A DNA stretch of 39,834 bases from Cephaloticoccus sp. (GCA_021734075.1 JAIPJW010000015.1:1-39834); one strand, 5' to 3'. Shown: positions 27,039-34,845, counted from the stretch's first letter. Numbers and translations are program-made. Notes: a model not told the origin generated them from the sequence alone.

Positions 27039-29110
27039 CAACCCGAGACTACAAGCTGCGGCACGGTAGCGCCATCGTTGATTCGGCAGGTCGCCGATCC
27101 TGCGTTCGTCCCGATCGTAACATCAATCCAGACCGGATCTGATATAAAACTGATCTGGCCCGGAGATTCGCCGCGGCGTCCCAGTGTAAAGGCGGTGATC
27201 AGGGTCGTCGCCATGGTGGGTTCCGTCGTGACCGCCACAAAGGGATGCTTGGCGGCACGCTCCGCCGGGATTGGCAGAAGGCCCGTCCCCAGTTCGACCG
27301 CAGCGCGGCAAAACACTTTGGCGCAAGCAAACGCCCCGGGCCGGTGGACCTCAAATCCATCGCTCGTCGTGGCGATTTCAGCCGCCCCGTCCCAGTTGTC
27401 GGCAAAGAAACGTGCCTCAATTTTCGCCGGCTCCTTGTATTTGGCGACCCGGTCCACCACCACGACCGCCTTCAGTTCAAAGAAAACCAGCACGGCACGC
27501 ACCACGGCTTTGATTTCCAGGTTCGCGATCCGGTAGGCTTGGGTCGCATCACTGACAAAGTAACTGTAACCGGCGCCTTCGCCCTTGCCGACCAACCGGG
27601 CCTGCGCATGGGTGGAATTGGTCCCCTCCACCCCATTGTTGTAAAAGTGCCCCGCCCCATCGACCAGGATCGCGCTATGCCCTGCCGTGGTCCGCATCAT
27701 CCAGCATGGATCATAAAAGGGATACGGCGGCCGACAGGGATCGACGATCAACTGCTCCCCATGACATTTGATGATGATACTGTTGCGGTCGGCATGCTCA
27801 TGATTCCAACCAATGCCACTGCGCAGACTCACCACCAGATCGTCCGACCGGAATCCCGTCCGGGCCACCACCCAATCCAAATCGGGATACCAGGTCTGGG
27901 GCCGATTCTCCGGAGCCTGGGCAACCACGGTTTCGTCAAAAAAGATCAGCGACCAAATGTTGTGGGCGGCAGCGAGATGTTCGCCAAACCACTGGGCTGA
28001 GCCGTCGCGAAATTCCCGGGCCACCCAAAACGCCAGAGCCGAACGACTCTCCGCCCGGCCGTCCGGATGTTGAAAGACCACCTGCCCACGATGCCGGCCA
28101 CTGTCCCCGATGTTGACCACCTCATTAGGATTTTCCGCCGTGGGCATCGCCATGTTCAGCATGAACTGCAGGTGCCCGCGCCAATTGATGCCCGAGCGCA
28201 AATCCGCGACGCCATTGTTTTTCATCGCGACCAGAGCCAAAAAAATACTTTCCGACGTATAATTGCCGTAATTGACCCCCTCGCCGTAGGACCCGTCCGG
28301 TAGATAAACCGTTTCGAAAACCCGCAGACTGTGGATCGCCATCTCCAGCCAGCGGTCCAGATCCGCCGCCGGGACTTTCCCCTGCAAGCCCAGCATGACC
28401 GCACCAATGGCCAGGCCTCCGGCCGGGGCCGCCCGCAGATTGGTGGTCTGGGTAATCTCGGGGCGCCGGGCATTGTCATTGGGAAACGTCATCCGCTCGG
28501 CATGCATCACGCTGCGCGGGTTGATGGACCAACCCTTGGTGGAGCGGGGATGGCGGATATTGTGCAACCCAAGCCAGCACGGTTCGCAGCCTTTCTCCGC
28601 CAGGTTCATCAACCATGCCTTGCGCTCATCTGCCGGCACCAGTTCACCCAGCCAATCCAAAGCTGCCGCCACCGCGACGGCGCAACGCGGCGCCCCCTGC
28701 ACTCCGATCACCCGATCTCCCTCGATGAAAAAATCCCAGAAGGGAAACTTCATCAGCGTGCGGACCGATTCCAGGGCCAGCGACCCGGCCTCTACCTGAC
28801 CGGTCATCAGATGGAGGAAGGCCATGTTCTGGATCACATCGCAGATGCGGCGGATATGATGGCACTGGTCCTCAAGATTTACTTCAGAAATTAGAAACTG
28901 GCGTTCTGCTTTTTTATGAAAACCGAGGAGTTCCTCCCGCATGGTCGCAAACCGTGGATCCTCCGCAAAGCGCCGACGCATGGCGGGTAAATCTGACGCC
29001 GGGAAAAATAGCCGGGGCCCGGATTCCGTTTGCTTGGCTGGAGGGGCAAAGGAAGGCATGCCTCCCACTGCAACCGCGCTCAATCTCAGGGCAAGCCAAA
29101 CCACCGTCAT
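27038..29110 (-). CDS. Heparinase II/III-family protein
   Basis: A 690-residue exported lyase-like protein. ATG at 29110 opens a signal peptide (MTVVWLALRLSAVAVGG) and has AGG just upstream. The N-terminal half is an alpha/alpha-barrel, with LFFPASDLPAMRRRF, LHNIRHPRSTKGWSIN and a likely catalytic Tyr region LPDGSYGEGVNYGNYT. The C-terminal half has WNHEHADRNSIIIKCHGEQ, the conserved His-rich motif of the heparinase II/III C-terminal beta-domain, and GHSAILVDGAGH. Substrates of the family are uronate-containing polysaccharides. It leads a three-gene coupled operon with the GNAT and Gfo/Idh genes. Confidence 0.85.
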   Translation of the reverse strand: MTVVWLALRLSAVAVGGMPSFAPPAKQTESGPRLFFPASDLPAMRRRFAEDPRFATMREELLGFHKKAERQFLISEVNLEDQCHHIRRICDVIQNMAFLHLMTGQVEAGSLALESVRTLMKFPFWDFFIEGDRVIGVQGAPRCAVAVAAALDWLGELVPADERKAWLMNLAEKGCEPCWLGLHNIRHPRSTKGWSINPRSVMHAERMTFPNDNARRPEITQTTNLRAAPAGGLAIGAVMLGLQGKVPAADLDRWLEMAIHSLRVFETVYLPDGSYGEGVNYGNYTSESIFLALVAMKNNGVADLRSGINWRGHLQFMLNMAMPTAENPNEVVNIGDSGRHRGQVVFQHPDGRAESRSALAFWVAREFRDGSAQWFGEHLAAAHNIWSLIFFDETVVAQAPENRPQTWYPDLDWVVARTGFRSDDLVVSLRSGIGWNHEHADRNSIIIKCHGEQLIVDPCRPPYPFYDPCWMMRTTAGHSAILVDGAGHFYNNGVEGTNSTHAQARLVGKGEGAGYSYFVSDATQAYRIANLEIKAVVRAVLVFFELKAVVVVDRVAKYKEPAKIEARFFADNWDGAAEIATTSDGFEVHRPGAFACAKVFCRAAVELGTGLLPIPAERAAKHPFVAVTTEPTMATTLITAFTLGRRGESPGQISFISDPVWIDVTIGTNAGSATCRINDGATVPQLVVSG

Positions 29111-29212
29111 CCTGCCTGGAGAGTGAGATTTCAATTACTAAAGCCTCGCCCTGCTCACCCCCTGAAACCTATCGTTTCAGTTGGTCGGTGCCGGCGGTGC
29201 GGACCTTCTCTC

Positions 29213-29986
29213 ATGCGCATCTACGATATTCATACCCATCCGATCTGGCGCCGCACCGGATCGAGTCCGGCGCAGATCAACCGGTTGATCCGGGAGAGCC
29301 GCGCCCTCGGTATCACCCGCGTGAATATCCTGGGCGATGTGAGCGACAACGGTCCCTGCCAAAACGCCGCCCAGATCACCCAAATCAACGAGGCCAGTGC
29401 CGGTCTTCAGGCCAAGCATCCGGATTTCTTCACTTTCTTTTGCTACCTCAATCCCACGCTTGGCGAGCGCGACGTCATGCGCGAGGTGGAACGCTGCGTC
29501 ACCCGCCACGGCGCCCGCGGGATCAAGCTGGAGGCAGCCAACAATGCCGCCGATCTCTGCATGCGTCACGTGGCCAAGGCGGCGCGCACCTTCAATTTGG
29601 TCGTCCTGCAACACAGTTGGAGCATGGACACCCACAATAAGCCCAAGGGCGTGCAAACCGATCCGGAGCACACCGCGCTTTTCGCCCGACGAAATCCCGA
29701 CGTCAAAATCATCATGGCGCACTTGGTGGGCTGCGGCTACCGCGGGGTCATCGCCGCAAAGAATCTGCCCAACCTCTGGGTGGATACCTCCGGCGGTTAC
29801 CCCGAGGCCGGCATCATTGAGTATGCGGCGGAACACCTCGGCCCGGACCGCATCCTCTTCGGTTCCGACCTGCCTATCCGCGAACACAGCGTAAAAATCG
29901 GCGCGGTGCTTGGCGCCGCTATCCCGGAGACCGCCAAGCAAAAGATCCTCTACGACAACGCCGCCAAACTGGTGGGTTTGGACTAA
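29213..29986 (+). CDS. Amidohydrolase family protein (Amidohydro_2)
   Basis: A 257-residue TIM-barrel metal hydrolase. HTH in YDIHTHPIW marks the first metal ligands (His7, His9); others are VLQHSW, IIMAHLVGCGYRG and LFGSDLPI with the C-terminal Asp. GIKLEAANNAADLC lies where the carboxylated or coordinating residue is expected. Members are lactonases, decarboxylases and deaminases. It is divergent from the heparinase gene across 102 bases and is followed after 11 bases by a DegT aminotransferase gene, so it probably opens a three-gene operon. Confidence 0.82.
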   Translation: MRIYDIHTHPIWRRTGSSPAQINRLIRESRALGITRVNILGDVSDNGPCQNAAQITQINEASAGLQAKHPDFFTFFCYLNPTLGERDVMREVERCVTRHGARGIKLEAANNAADLCMRHVAKAARTFNLVVLQHSWSMDTHNKPKGVQTDPEHTALFARRNPDVKIIMAHLVGCGYRGVIAAKNLPNLWVDTSGGYPEAGIIEYAAEHLGPDRILFGSDLPIREHSVKIGAVLGAAIPETAKQKILYDNAAKLVGLD

Positions 29987-29997
29987 GTCTCATCACC

Positions 29998-31212
29998 ATG
30001 AACATCTCTAAGCATACGCCCCTCGTCAGTGAACCCTTTCCCCGCCCCCAGCGCTGGGGCGACGAGGAAATCGCGCTCCTCACGCAGACCATGCGCCAGC
30101 AATCCCTGTTCTACTGGAAGGGACCCCAGACCGAAGCGCTCTATCCTGCCTTTCGTGCCCACTACCCCCTGAAGCACCTCTTCCCCTGTTCCTCGGGCAC
30201 GGCCTCCGTGCACATTGCCTTTGCGGCCCTGAGGCTGAAACCGGGCGACGAGGTCATCGTGCCCGCGATCACCGACATGGGTTCGGTCATTGGTATCCTG
30301 CACCAGCAATTGGTGCCGGTCTTCGCCGACATCGATCCACAGACCTTCAATATTGATCCAGTTAGCGTCCGCGCCGCCATCACGCCCAAGACCCGCGCCA
30401 TCCTGGCCGTGCATCTTTGCGGCAACGCCTGTGACATGGCAGCACTTCAGGCCATCGCCCGGGAACACCACTTGGCCTTGGTCGAGGACGCCGCCCAGGC
30501 TTGGGGCACCAGTTATCAGGGCACCTACGTGGGCCTGATGGGAGACCTAGGTTGCTGGTCATTCAACGATTTCAAACACCTGTCCTGTGGCGATGGCGGC
30601 ATGGTCGGCACCAACCGCGACGATCTCGGTGCCCATCTCTCCAAGTGGGGCGACAAGTGCTACAACCGGATCACCGGCATTCGTAACCCCGACGAACTCG
30701 CCTACAATTACCGAATGAGTGAGCCGCTCTCGGCCATCTGCGTCGCTCAACTGGGGAAGCACGACGCCATCATAGCCCCACGGGTGCGTAACGGTGACCT
30801 CCTCACCCGCCTCCTGGCGGAGGCCCCGGGGGTGCGTCCGCAAGTGGTCCGGCCCGGTGATGTCCACACGTATTACAACTACATCTTCCGCTTGAAACTC
30901 TTCGAGATGGATTGCCGCCGCACGCAGTTCGCGACCGCCCTCCAAGCCGAGGGGGTCAATGCCCACGACGGCTATCTGCCCGATCCGGTCTACCGCTACG
31001 ACCTGTTCCAAAACCACAATTTCTATGCCGGCACTTGGCCGATCCGCGATTTCGGCCTGACTACCATGGACTACACGAAGGTCGTTTGTCCCGTGGCTGA
31101 AACGTTCCTCAAGGATTGCATCCACCTGCCCTTCAACGAGGCCATGAGCGAGGACTACATCACCAAGGTCGCCTTCGCCATCACCACCGTCGCCCAGCGC
31201 TACGCGCAATGA
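29998..31212 (+). CDS. DegT/DnrJ/EryC1/StrS-family PLP aminotransferase
   Basis: A 404-residue PLP enzyme of the sugar aminotransferase family. Visible features are PCSSGTASVHIAF near 63-75 for phosphate binding, EDAAQAWGTSYQG with Asp164 contacting the pyridine nitrogen, and FNDFKHLSCGDGG with the Schiff-base Lys193. The C-terminal domain is complete. Members transaminate keto-sugars on nucleotide carriers, but some act on free cyclitols or as dehydratases. No nucleotide-sugar genes are nearby. Its stop overlaps the next start as ATGA, so it is coupled to a transglutaminase-like protein, an uncommon partner. Confidence 0.9.
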   Translation: MNISKHTPLVSEPFPRPQRWGDEEIALLTQTMRQQSLFYWKGPQTEALYPAFRAHYPLKHLFPCSSGTASVHIAFAALRLKPGDEVIVPAITDMGSVIGILHQQLVPVFADIDPQTFNIDPVSVRAAITPKTRAILAVHLCGNACDMAALQAIAREHHLALVEDAAQAWGTSYQGTYVGLMGDLGCWSFNDFKHLSCGDGGMVGTNRDDLGAHLSKWGDKCYNRITGIRNPDELAYNYRMSEPLSAICVAQLGKHDAIIAPRVRNGDLLTRLLAEAPGVRPQVVRPGDVHTYYNYIFRLKLFEMDCRRTQFATALQAEGVNAHDGYLPDPVYRYDLFQNHNFYAGTWPIRDFGLTTMDYTKVVCPVAETFLKDCIHLPFNEAMSEDYITKVAFAITTVAQRYAQ

Positions 31213-32324
31213 GTAACCGGTCTCAACCCGTGCCCGACATCACGCTCGAGGGCCTGCAGCACAAAAGCGAAATCCTCGTTTACCCCAATCAGAACCACTG
31301 GGAACTTTATCCGACTTTGGAGCCGCTCGCGCTGGCCAAGGTTGAACGCACCCCCACGGGGATCGGCCTTATCCTAACGCTCGCGACGGCCTTTGACTTC
31401 GGTGCGCTAGAAGTGACCGAATCGGGTCACGCCGTGGTCACGGTTACCGGTCCAATCATCACGGTGACTTTCCCTGACGAGGAAACTCTCGAGCCCAATT
31501 TTCATACGCTCTCTATTATCGCCGTTTCCACTGCCGGCGAAAAAACCGCCCCCTATCACGTCGGTCTGCAATTTGCCTCCAAGGCTCGCGATGCGGCCAG
31601 CGGACGCACGACCCGCAACCGGGTCATCATCAAGGAAACCGATCTCAAGCTGAGCTACTCGGCCGTTTCCGATTGGATCATCGAAACCCCCACCGCAGAA
31701 GACCGGGCCTACGCGCAAAAGCGCTGGGGCGATTTGATTGCCGCGGAGGCCCCGCCCTACACCCGCGCCCGCGTGGTCACCCGTGCCGTCATTGACGACT
31801 TTGAGCCGCAACGGGGCACGCCGTCCGACGCAATGAACGGATTGCATCCTTTCCGGCAGCACGAGCGCATCCTCGCCGGCATCGATCACGGCTGGTGCGC
31901 CAACTTATGCGAGGTGCTCTGCCATGCCCTCAACAGCCTGGGTGTCCCCTGCCGACTGGTTCGCATGCGCAATACCTACTTCAATGCGGAGTCCGACGCC
32001 CCCGGCCAAAACTTCGAGGTCCTGCTCGCCGGCGGCCACACTATTGCCGAAATCTTCGACCACACCTTAAACCAGTGGATCTGGATTGATCCGAGCCAGC
32101 GCCAACTCGGTGCCCGCGACGGCGGGGGCCACTTTCTCAACTTGGCCGAGATCCACCACCGCGTGAACCTGCCGCATCAAGCCGCCGACCTGCAACTCGA
32201 TGCCTACGACCCTGCCACGGGGGAGGAAACCACGTTCGCCTTTGCCGACAGCCCCGTCCGCCCCAACCTGCTGCACTACTGCAAACGCGAGCAGCGCTTC
32301 TTTTATTTCAAGCGGCTAAACTAA
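31209..32324 (+). CDS. Transglutaminase-like protein coupled to a DegT aminotransferase
   Basis: A 371-residue protein. The C-terminal half carries a transglutaminase-type core: DHGWCANLCEVLCHALNSLG with Cys230, GGHTIAEIFD with His277 and WIWIDPSQ with Asp294. The N-terminal 140 residues read as a beta-sandwich (LILTLATAFDFGALEV, HAVVTVTGPIITVTFPD). It is unlike the other transglutaminase-like protein at 21.8 kb outside the core. The function is unknown; amide bond cleavage or transfer is the family theme. It is translated with the upstream aminotransferase. Its stop codon TAA lies in the target-site duplication of the element that follows. Confidence 0.82.
   Translation: MSNRSQPVPDITLEGLQHKSEILVYPNQNHWELYPTLEPLALAKVERTPTGIGLILTLATAFDFGALEVTESGHAVVTVTGPIITVTFPDEETLEPNFHTLSIIAVSTAGEKTAPYHVGLQFASKARDAASGRTTRNRVIIKETDLKLSYSAVSDWIIETPTAEDRAYAQKRWGDLIAAEAPPYTRARVVTRAVIDDFEPQRGTPSDAMNGLHPFRQHERILAGIDHGWCANLCEVLCHALNSLGVPCRLVRMRNTYFNAESDAPGQNFEVLLAGGHTIAEIFDHTLNQWIWIDPSQRQLGARDGGGHFLNLAEIHHRVNLPHQAADLQLDAYDPATGEETTFAFADSPVRPNLLHYCKREQRFFYFKRLN
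32319..32324 (+). repeat. Left target-site duplication AACTAA
   Basis: AACTAA abuts the left terminal inverted repeat, and an identical AACTAA abuts the right one at 33011-33016. It includes the stop codon of the transglutaminase-like gene. Confidence 0.7.
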
Positions 32325-32350
32325 TATGGGGTATGCACTTGACGCAAGCA
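32325..32350 (+). repeat. Left terminal inverted repeat
   Basis: Twenty-six bases beginning TATGGGGTATGCAC; they pair with 32985-33010 except at positions 3 and 21. Similarity ends sharply after this, as expected for transposon ends. Confidence 0.8.
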
Positions 32351-32385
32351 GGGGCTCGGCGGTCCGAGTCCCAGTGCGGCAGAGC

Positions 32386-32417
32386 TTGACGCACCTAGAA
32401 GTATCATTAAAGTATCA
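32386..32417 (+). promoter_or_regulatory. Promoter and direct-repeat operator of the antitoxin gene
   Basis: TTGACG at 32386-32391 is a plausible -35 with TAAAGT at 32408-32413 as a weak -10. AAGTATCA occurs twice, at 32399-32406 and 32410-32417, one helical turn apart and ending 3 bases before the ATG. This fits antitoxin autoregulation. The gene would have a very short leader. Confidence 0.45.
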
Positions 32418-32420
32418 CTT

Positions 32421-32678
32421 ATGAAAACCGAACTGGTGACAACGTTAAAGCGAAAGGCGACCGACATCATCGACTCACTCCAAATTGAGCGCGAACCGGT
32501 GTTGATCACGCAGCACGGCAAACCCGCGGCCTACCTCGTCGATGTGGATACTTTTGAAGCGACCCAAACGCGGCTCTCCATCCTTGAAGGAATCGCAGTG
32601 GGAGAACATGCGGTGCGCGAGGGCAGGGTTACGAGCCAGGCTGAGGCCAAAAGGCGTCTGTCGCGATGGCTCGCATAA
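32421..32678 (+). CDS. Phd/YefM-family antitoxin inside the MITE-like element
   Basis: An 85-residue antitoxin: LVTTLKRKATDIIDSLQIE is the DNA-binding front, EPVLITQHGKPAAYLVDVDTF the conserved Phd core, and the Arg/Lys-rich tail ending LSRWLA the toxin-binding part. It overlaps the toxin gene by 13 bases. It lacks a Shine-Dalgarno sequence; direct repeats occupy that space, so repressor binding and translation control may interact. Confidence 0.85.
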   Translation: MKTELVTTLKRKATDIIDSLQIEREPVLITQHGKPAAYLVDVDTFEATQTRLSILEGIAVGEHAVREGRVTSQAEAKRRLSRWLA

Positions 32679-32962
32679 TATGGTCAACGCCTGCGCTCGC
32701 GCAGCTTGAGGCCATTGCGACCGCCATTGAGGTCGACAAGCCTCTGGTGGCGCGGGCCGTAGTTAAGCAAATCTGGACCAAGGTCGAGCGGCTGGCGGAA
32801 TTCTCGGCGATGGGTCGCGCCATTCCTGAATTTCGCCGCCCCGGATACCGCCAGCTGTGGGTCAAGCCCTGTTGGGTGTATTACCGGGCGAGTGGGGATG
32901 AGGTTTTCATACTGCATGTTCGCCGCGCAGAGAAATTACTGATTCTCGACGACCTCATTTAG
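32666..32962 (+). CDS. ParE/RelE-family toxin inside the MITE-like element
   Basis: A 98-residue toxin of the ParE/RelE superfamily: IIWSTPALAQLEAIATAIEVD at the N-terminus, a central MGRAIPEFRRPGYRQLWVKP and a final VFILHVRRAEKLL. The layout is closer to ParE than to RelE. It looks intact. Only 22 bases separate its stop from the right terminal inverted repeat, so the element ends tightly after the cargo. Confidence 0.85.
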   Translation: MARIIWSTPALAQLEAIATAIEVDKPLVARAVVKQIWTKVERLAEFSAMGRAIPEFRRPGYRQLWVKPCWVYYRASGDEVFILHVRRAEKLLILDDLI

Positions 32963-32984
32963 CGAAATGTGGCGCACTTCAACT

Positions 32985-33010
32985 TGCTTACGTCAAGTGC
33001 ATACCCCGTA
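32985..33010 (-). repeat. Right terminal inverted repeat
   Basis: Reverse complement of the left end with two differences. It ends CATACCCCGTA and is followed directly by the second AACTAA. Confidence 0.8.
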
Positions 33011-33016
33011 AACTAA
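33011..33016 (+). repeat. Right target-site duplication AACTAA
   Basis: Exact copy of 32319-32324 abutting the right terminal inverted repeat. Confidence 0.7.
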
Positions 33017-33154
33017 TTCCAAAGCGTCTCCCCAGCCCATAGTCTTCCACTAGAAGCAAAGCGTGATCCGAAATACCCAAGGTAACGGCACGACTTCACG
33101 CGCTGCCTCACGCATTAATGCCACCACGCTAGCCTTAACTTCTACCATTAATTT

Positions 33155-33170
33155 GTTTTATATATGAAAC
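33155..33170 (+). promoter_or_regulatory. Distal operator of the hipB-like gene
   Basis: GTTTTATATATGAAAC is itself nearly palindromic and recurs in inverted form at 33206-33221 with one difference. The two centres are 51 bp apart, about five helical turns. The whole stretch is strongly AT-rich. Confidence 0.6.
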
Positions 33171-33205
33171 ATTATGCTCGAAAATTTGAATATTTTATGA
33201 TTATT

Positions 33206-33221
33206 GTTTCACATATAAAAC
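33206..33221 (+). promoter_or_regulatory. Proximal operator of the hipB-like gene
   Basis: GTTTCACATATAAAAC directly abuts the ATG at 33222. Bound repressor here would cover the start and, with the distal site, could loop the intervening promoter. Confidence 0.6.
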
Positions 33222-33539
33222 ATGGACTTCGTCGAATCAGGTTCCGTCATCCGAAAAGCCCGGCGTCAGGCCGGACTCACTCAAGCCGATTTAGCCAAGC
33301 GTCTTGGGATGAGCCGCACCACTCTCTCTCAGGTCGAAACGGGCGTAATCAGTGAATTGGGCATCCGTAAATTTGCTCAAATTTGCAACCGATTGGGTCT
33401 GGAAATCAAAATCGGTCCCCGCCACCCGAAACTGACCCTGCACGAAGCCTACGATAAAAATCGCCAGGAACGTCAGGCCGCCTTCCGTCAGACTGATTCA
33501 GCTCTGGCTCAAAGTCGGAAAACCGGAGCGAAAACATGA
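33222..33539 (+). CDS. HipB-like XRE antitoxin
   Basis: A 105-residue helix-turn-helix protein. GSVIRKARRQAGLTQADLAKRL and GMSRTTLSQVE make the DNA-binding domain, followed by a HipB-like KFAQICNRLGLEIKIGPRH. The charged tail ends in KTGAKT. Its TGA overlaps an ATG (ATGA), the start of a truncated hipA-like gene. Two 16 bp near-palindromes lie upstream, one next to the start, which implies autorepression. With the toxin cut off, this is an antitoxin without a partner. Confidence 0.8.
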   Translation: MDFVESGSVIRKARRQAGLTQADLAKRLGMSRTTLSQVETGVISELGIRKFAQICNRLGLEIKIGPRHPKLTLHEAYDKNRQERQAAFRQTDSALAQSRKTGAKT

Positions 33540-33584
33540 CTGAGGTATTCGCCAATAGAGTCGCGGTCGGAGAACTCCTAAGGG
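33536..33584 (+). pseudogene. Truncated hipA-like gene remnant
   Basis: An ATG overlaps the hipB-like stop as ATGA and reads MTEVFANRVAVGELLR, which resembles the first strand pair of HipA-type toxins. The frame then enters the IS200/IS605-type right end and stops. No further hipA sequence is visible beyond the element: only about 60 bases separate the far end from the coiled-coil gene. The rest of the toxin has been lost. The identification rests on a short peptide plus its position. Confidence 0.55.
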
Positions 33585-33760
33585 TTGACCTCCTCCCCGA
33601 CCTGAAGGACGGGGATTCCTACTGATGCTAGGCGGCAGTCCGCCTAGTCATCTTCAGTGGGTTCGCAGTTCGTCGGGCCGCTAACGCGGTCCCTCCCTGC
33701 GCAGTCACCGCCAGCCCGGCGGCCAAAATGTTCAAAGCGGCATTCACATCCGCATGGGCT
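33585..33760 (-). ncRNA. Predicted omega RNA of TnpB
   Basis: TnpB guide RNAs span the 3' end of tnpB and the right end of the element. Here an 8 bp stem (CTAGGCGG with CCGCCTAG, 33628-33647), extensible by four pairs with a bulge, covers the tnpB stop, and a second stem at 33595-33614 lies at the right end. The guide would be read from the flank beyond 33585, inside the hipA remnant. Limits are approximate. Confidence 0.45.
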
Positions 33761-34845
33761 TCATGCCCGCACGAAACGCACCGGAACCGAGCCTGAGAAG
33801 GCCGGTTTTCCGGTGCGGTATGCCCGCAACCCGAACATTGCTGTGAAGTATAATGGGGTGGAACCTCAATCAGTTCCACCCCACTCCTCACAGACTTGTA
33901 TCTTAAAATCTGGGTAAATTCCCCATGGGCCTGCTTCAGCAGGCTCCGGTTCAAACCGGACTTCGCCCGGACATTACGCCCAGGCTCCGCCACCGTGCCT
34001 TTGGCACTGCGGGTCATGTTTCGCAGCCTCAAGTCTTCAATCACGACAACCGGGGTTTCCCGAACCAACCGGTTTATCACGCAATGCGTGGCGTCCCTGC
34101 GCCGATCGGTCACCCGACGACGCAACCGGTTCAACCGGCCTAAAGCCCGGGTTCTCCGGACCGAACCCTTCCGTTTCCGAGAAACGGACCGGGCCAAAAA
34201 CCTATGGAACCGTTCCTCCCGATCGGTAGGCACCGGAAAATGGAGCAACTGCCCTGTCGACAACGCCAGGGAGTTGGAAACCCCCCGGTCTATCCCTACG
34301 GGAAGACCGGCCGGACTTGGGGGTATTTCTACCTGACACTTTGTCAGGATAGAAACCCACCAGTGACCGTGCTCCCAGAACACGGTCAGGCTCCGGACAG
34401 ACCCCTCAAAAACTCGGGACTTTCGAAACCGAAGCCACCCCATCTTGGGGAACTTTATCCAATCCTTCTCGATTAAAACCTGCTTCGGATTCGGAAACCG
34501 AAATCGGGCATGGCCATACCCGCGAAACCGCGGTCGGCCAGCCAGTTTCTTAAAAAACCGGACCTGTGTCTCCCGCAAATCCATCAAGGTTTGCTGGAGC
34601 GTATCTGCCGGAGCCTCGTAGAGGTCCGGCTGCTCCGCCTTTAACAAAGTCAGTATCCGGGACATTTCCGGATACGTAATCGGCGCTAGGCTACCGCCCG
34701 CCGACCTCGCGGCCAAATAGGCCTCTTCCATATACCCGAGGAAGTAATTCCAGACATAACGGTTGCGGCGGCCAGTTCTCACGAACTGATCCGCCTGCGA
34801 GCCTACCGGCTCTAACCGATAATTCCACCTTCGAAATATCTCCAT
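33628..34845 (-). CDS. tnpB: TnpB, RNA-guided nuclease of an IS200/IS605-type element
   Basis: A 405-residue TnpB with all RuvC residues visible: Asp186 in GIDRGVSNSL, Glu270 in VVVIEDLRLRNM and Asp366 in GHEAHADVNAALNI. The zinc ribbon is intact at Cys337/Cys340 (CSGCG) and Cys356/Cys359 (CVSCG). The N-terminal half carries the helical and wedge regions (SVRSLTVFWEHGHWWVS). A strong AGGAG lies eight bases before ATG at 34845. The gene appears active, yet no tnpA accompanies it. Confidence 0.92.
   Translation of the reverse strand: MEIFRRWNYRLEPVGSQADQFVRTGRRNRYVWNYFLGYMEEAYLAARSAGGSLAPITYPEMSRILTLLKAEQPDLYEAPADTLQQTLMDLRETQVRFFKKLAGRPRFRGYGHARFRFPNPKQVLIEKDWIKFPKMGWLRFRKSRVFEGSVRSLTVFWEHGHWWVSILTKCQVEIPPSPAGLPVGIDRGVSNSLALSTGQLLHFPVPTDREERFHRFLARSVSRKRKGSVRRTRALGRLNRLRRRVTDRRRDATHCVINRLVRETPVVVIEDLRLRNMTRSAKGTVAEPGRNVRAKSGLNRSLLKQAHGEFTQILRYKSVRSGVELIEVPPHYTSQQCSGCGHTAPENRPSQARFRCVSCGHEAHADVNAALNILAAGLAVTAQGGTALAARRTANPLKMTRRTAA

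Larger units (their letters stand above)
32325..33010 (+). mobile_element. MITE-like element carrying a toxin-antitoxin pair
   Basis: A 686 bp unit with 26 bp terminal inverted repeats (32325-32350 and 32985-33010) matching at 24 of 26 positions; the shared core is GGGGTATGCACTTGACG. It is bounded by the 6 bp direct repeat AACTAA. The only genes inside are a Phd-type antitoxin and a ParE-type toxin; there is no transposase. Removing the element and one AACTAA restores a continuous sequence after the upstream gene. This is what a non-autonomous transposon mobilised in trans would look like. Which transposase family acts on it cannot be told. Confidence 0.75.

Noticed and set aside
32351-32383. 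Stretch GGCGGTCCGAGTCCCAGTGC resembling the T-arm and 3' end of a tRNA
   Set aside because: The putative T-stem halves do not pair, and there is no anticodon arm or acceptor stem upstream. At most it is a decayed tRNA-derived fragment inside the MITE-like element.
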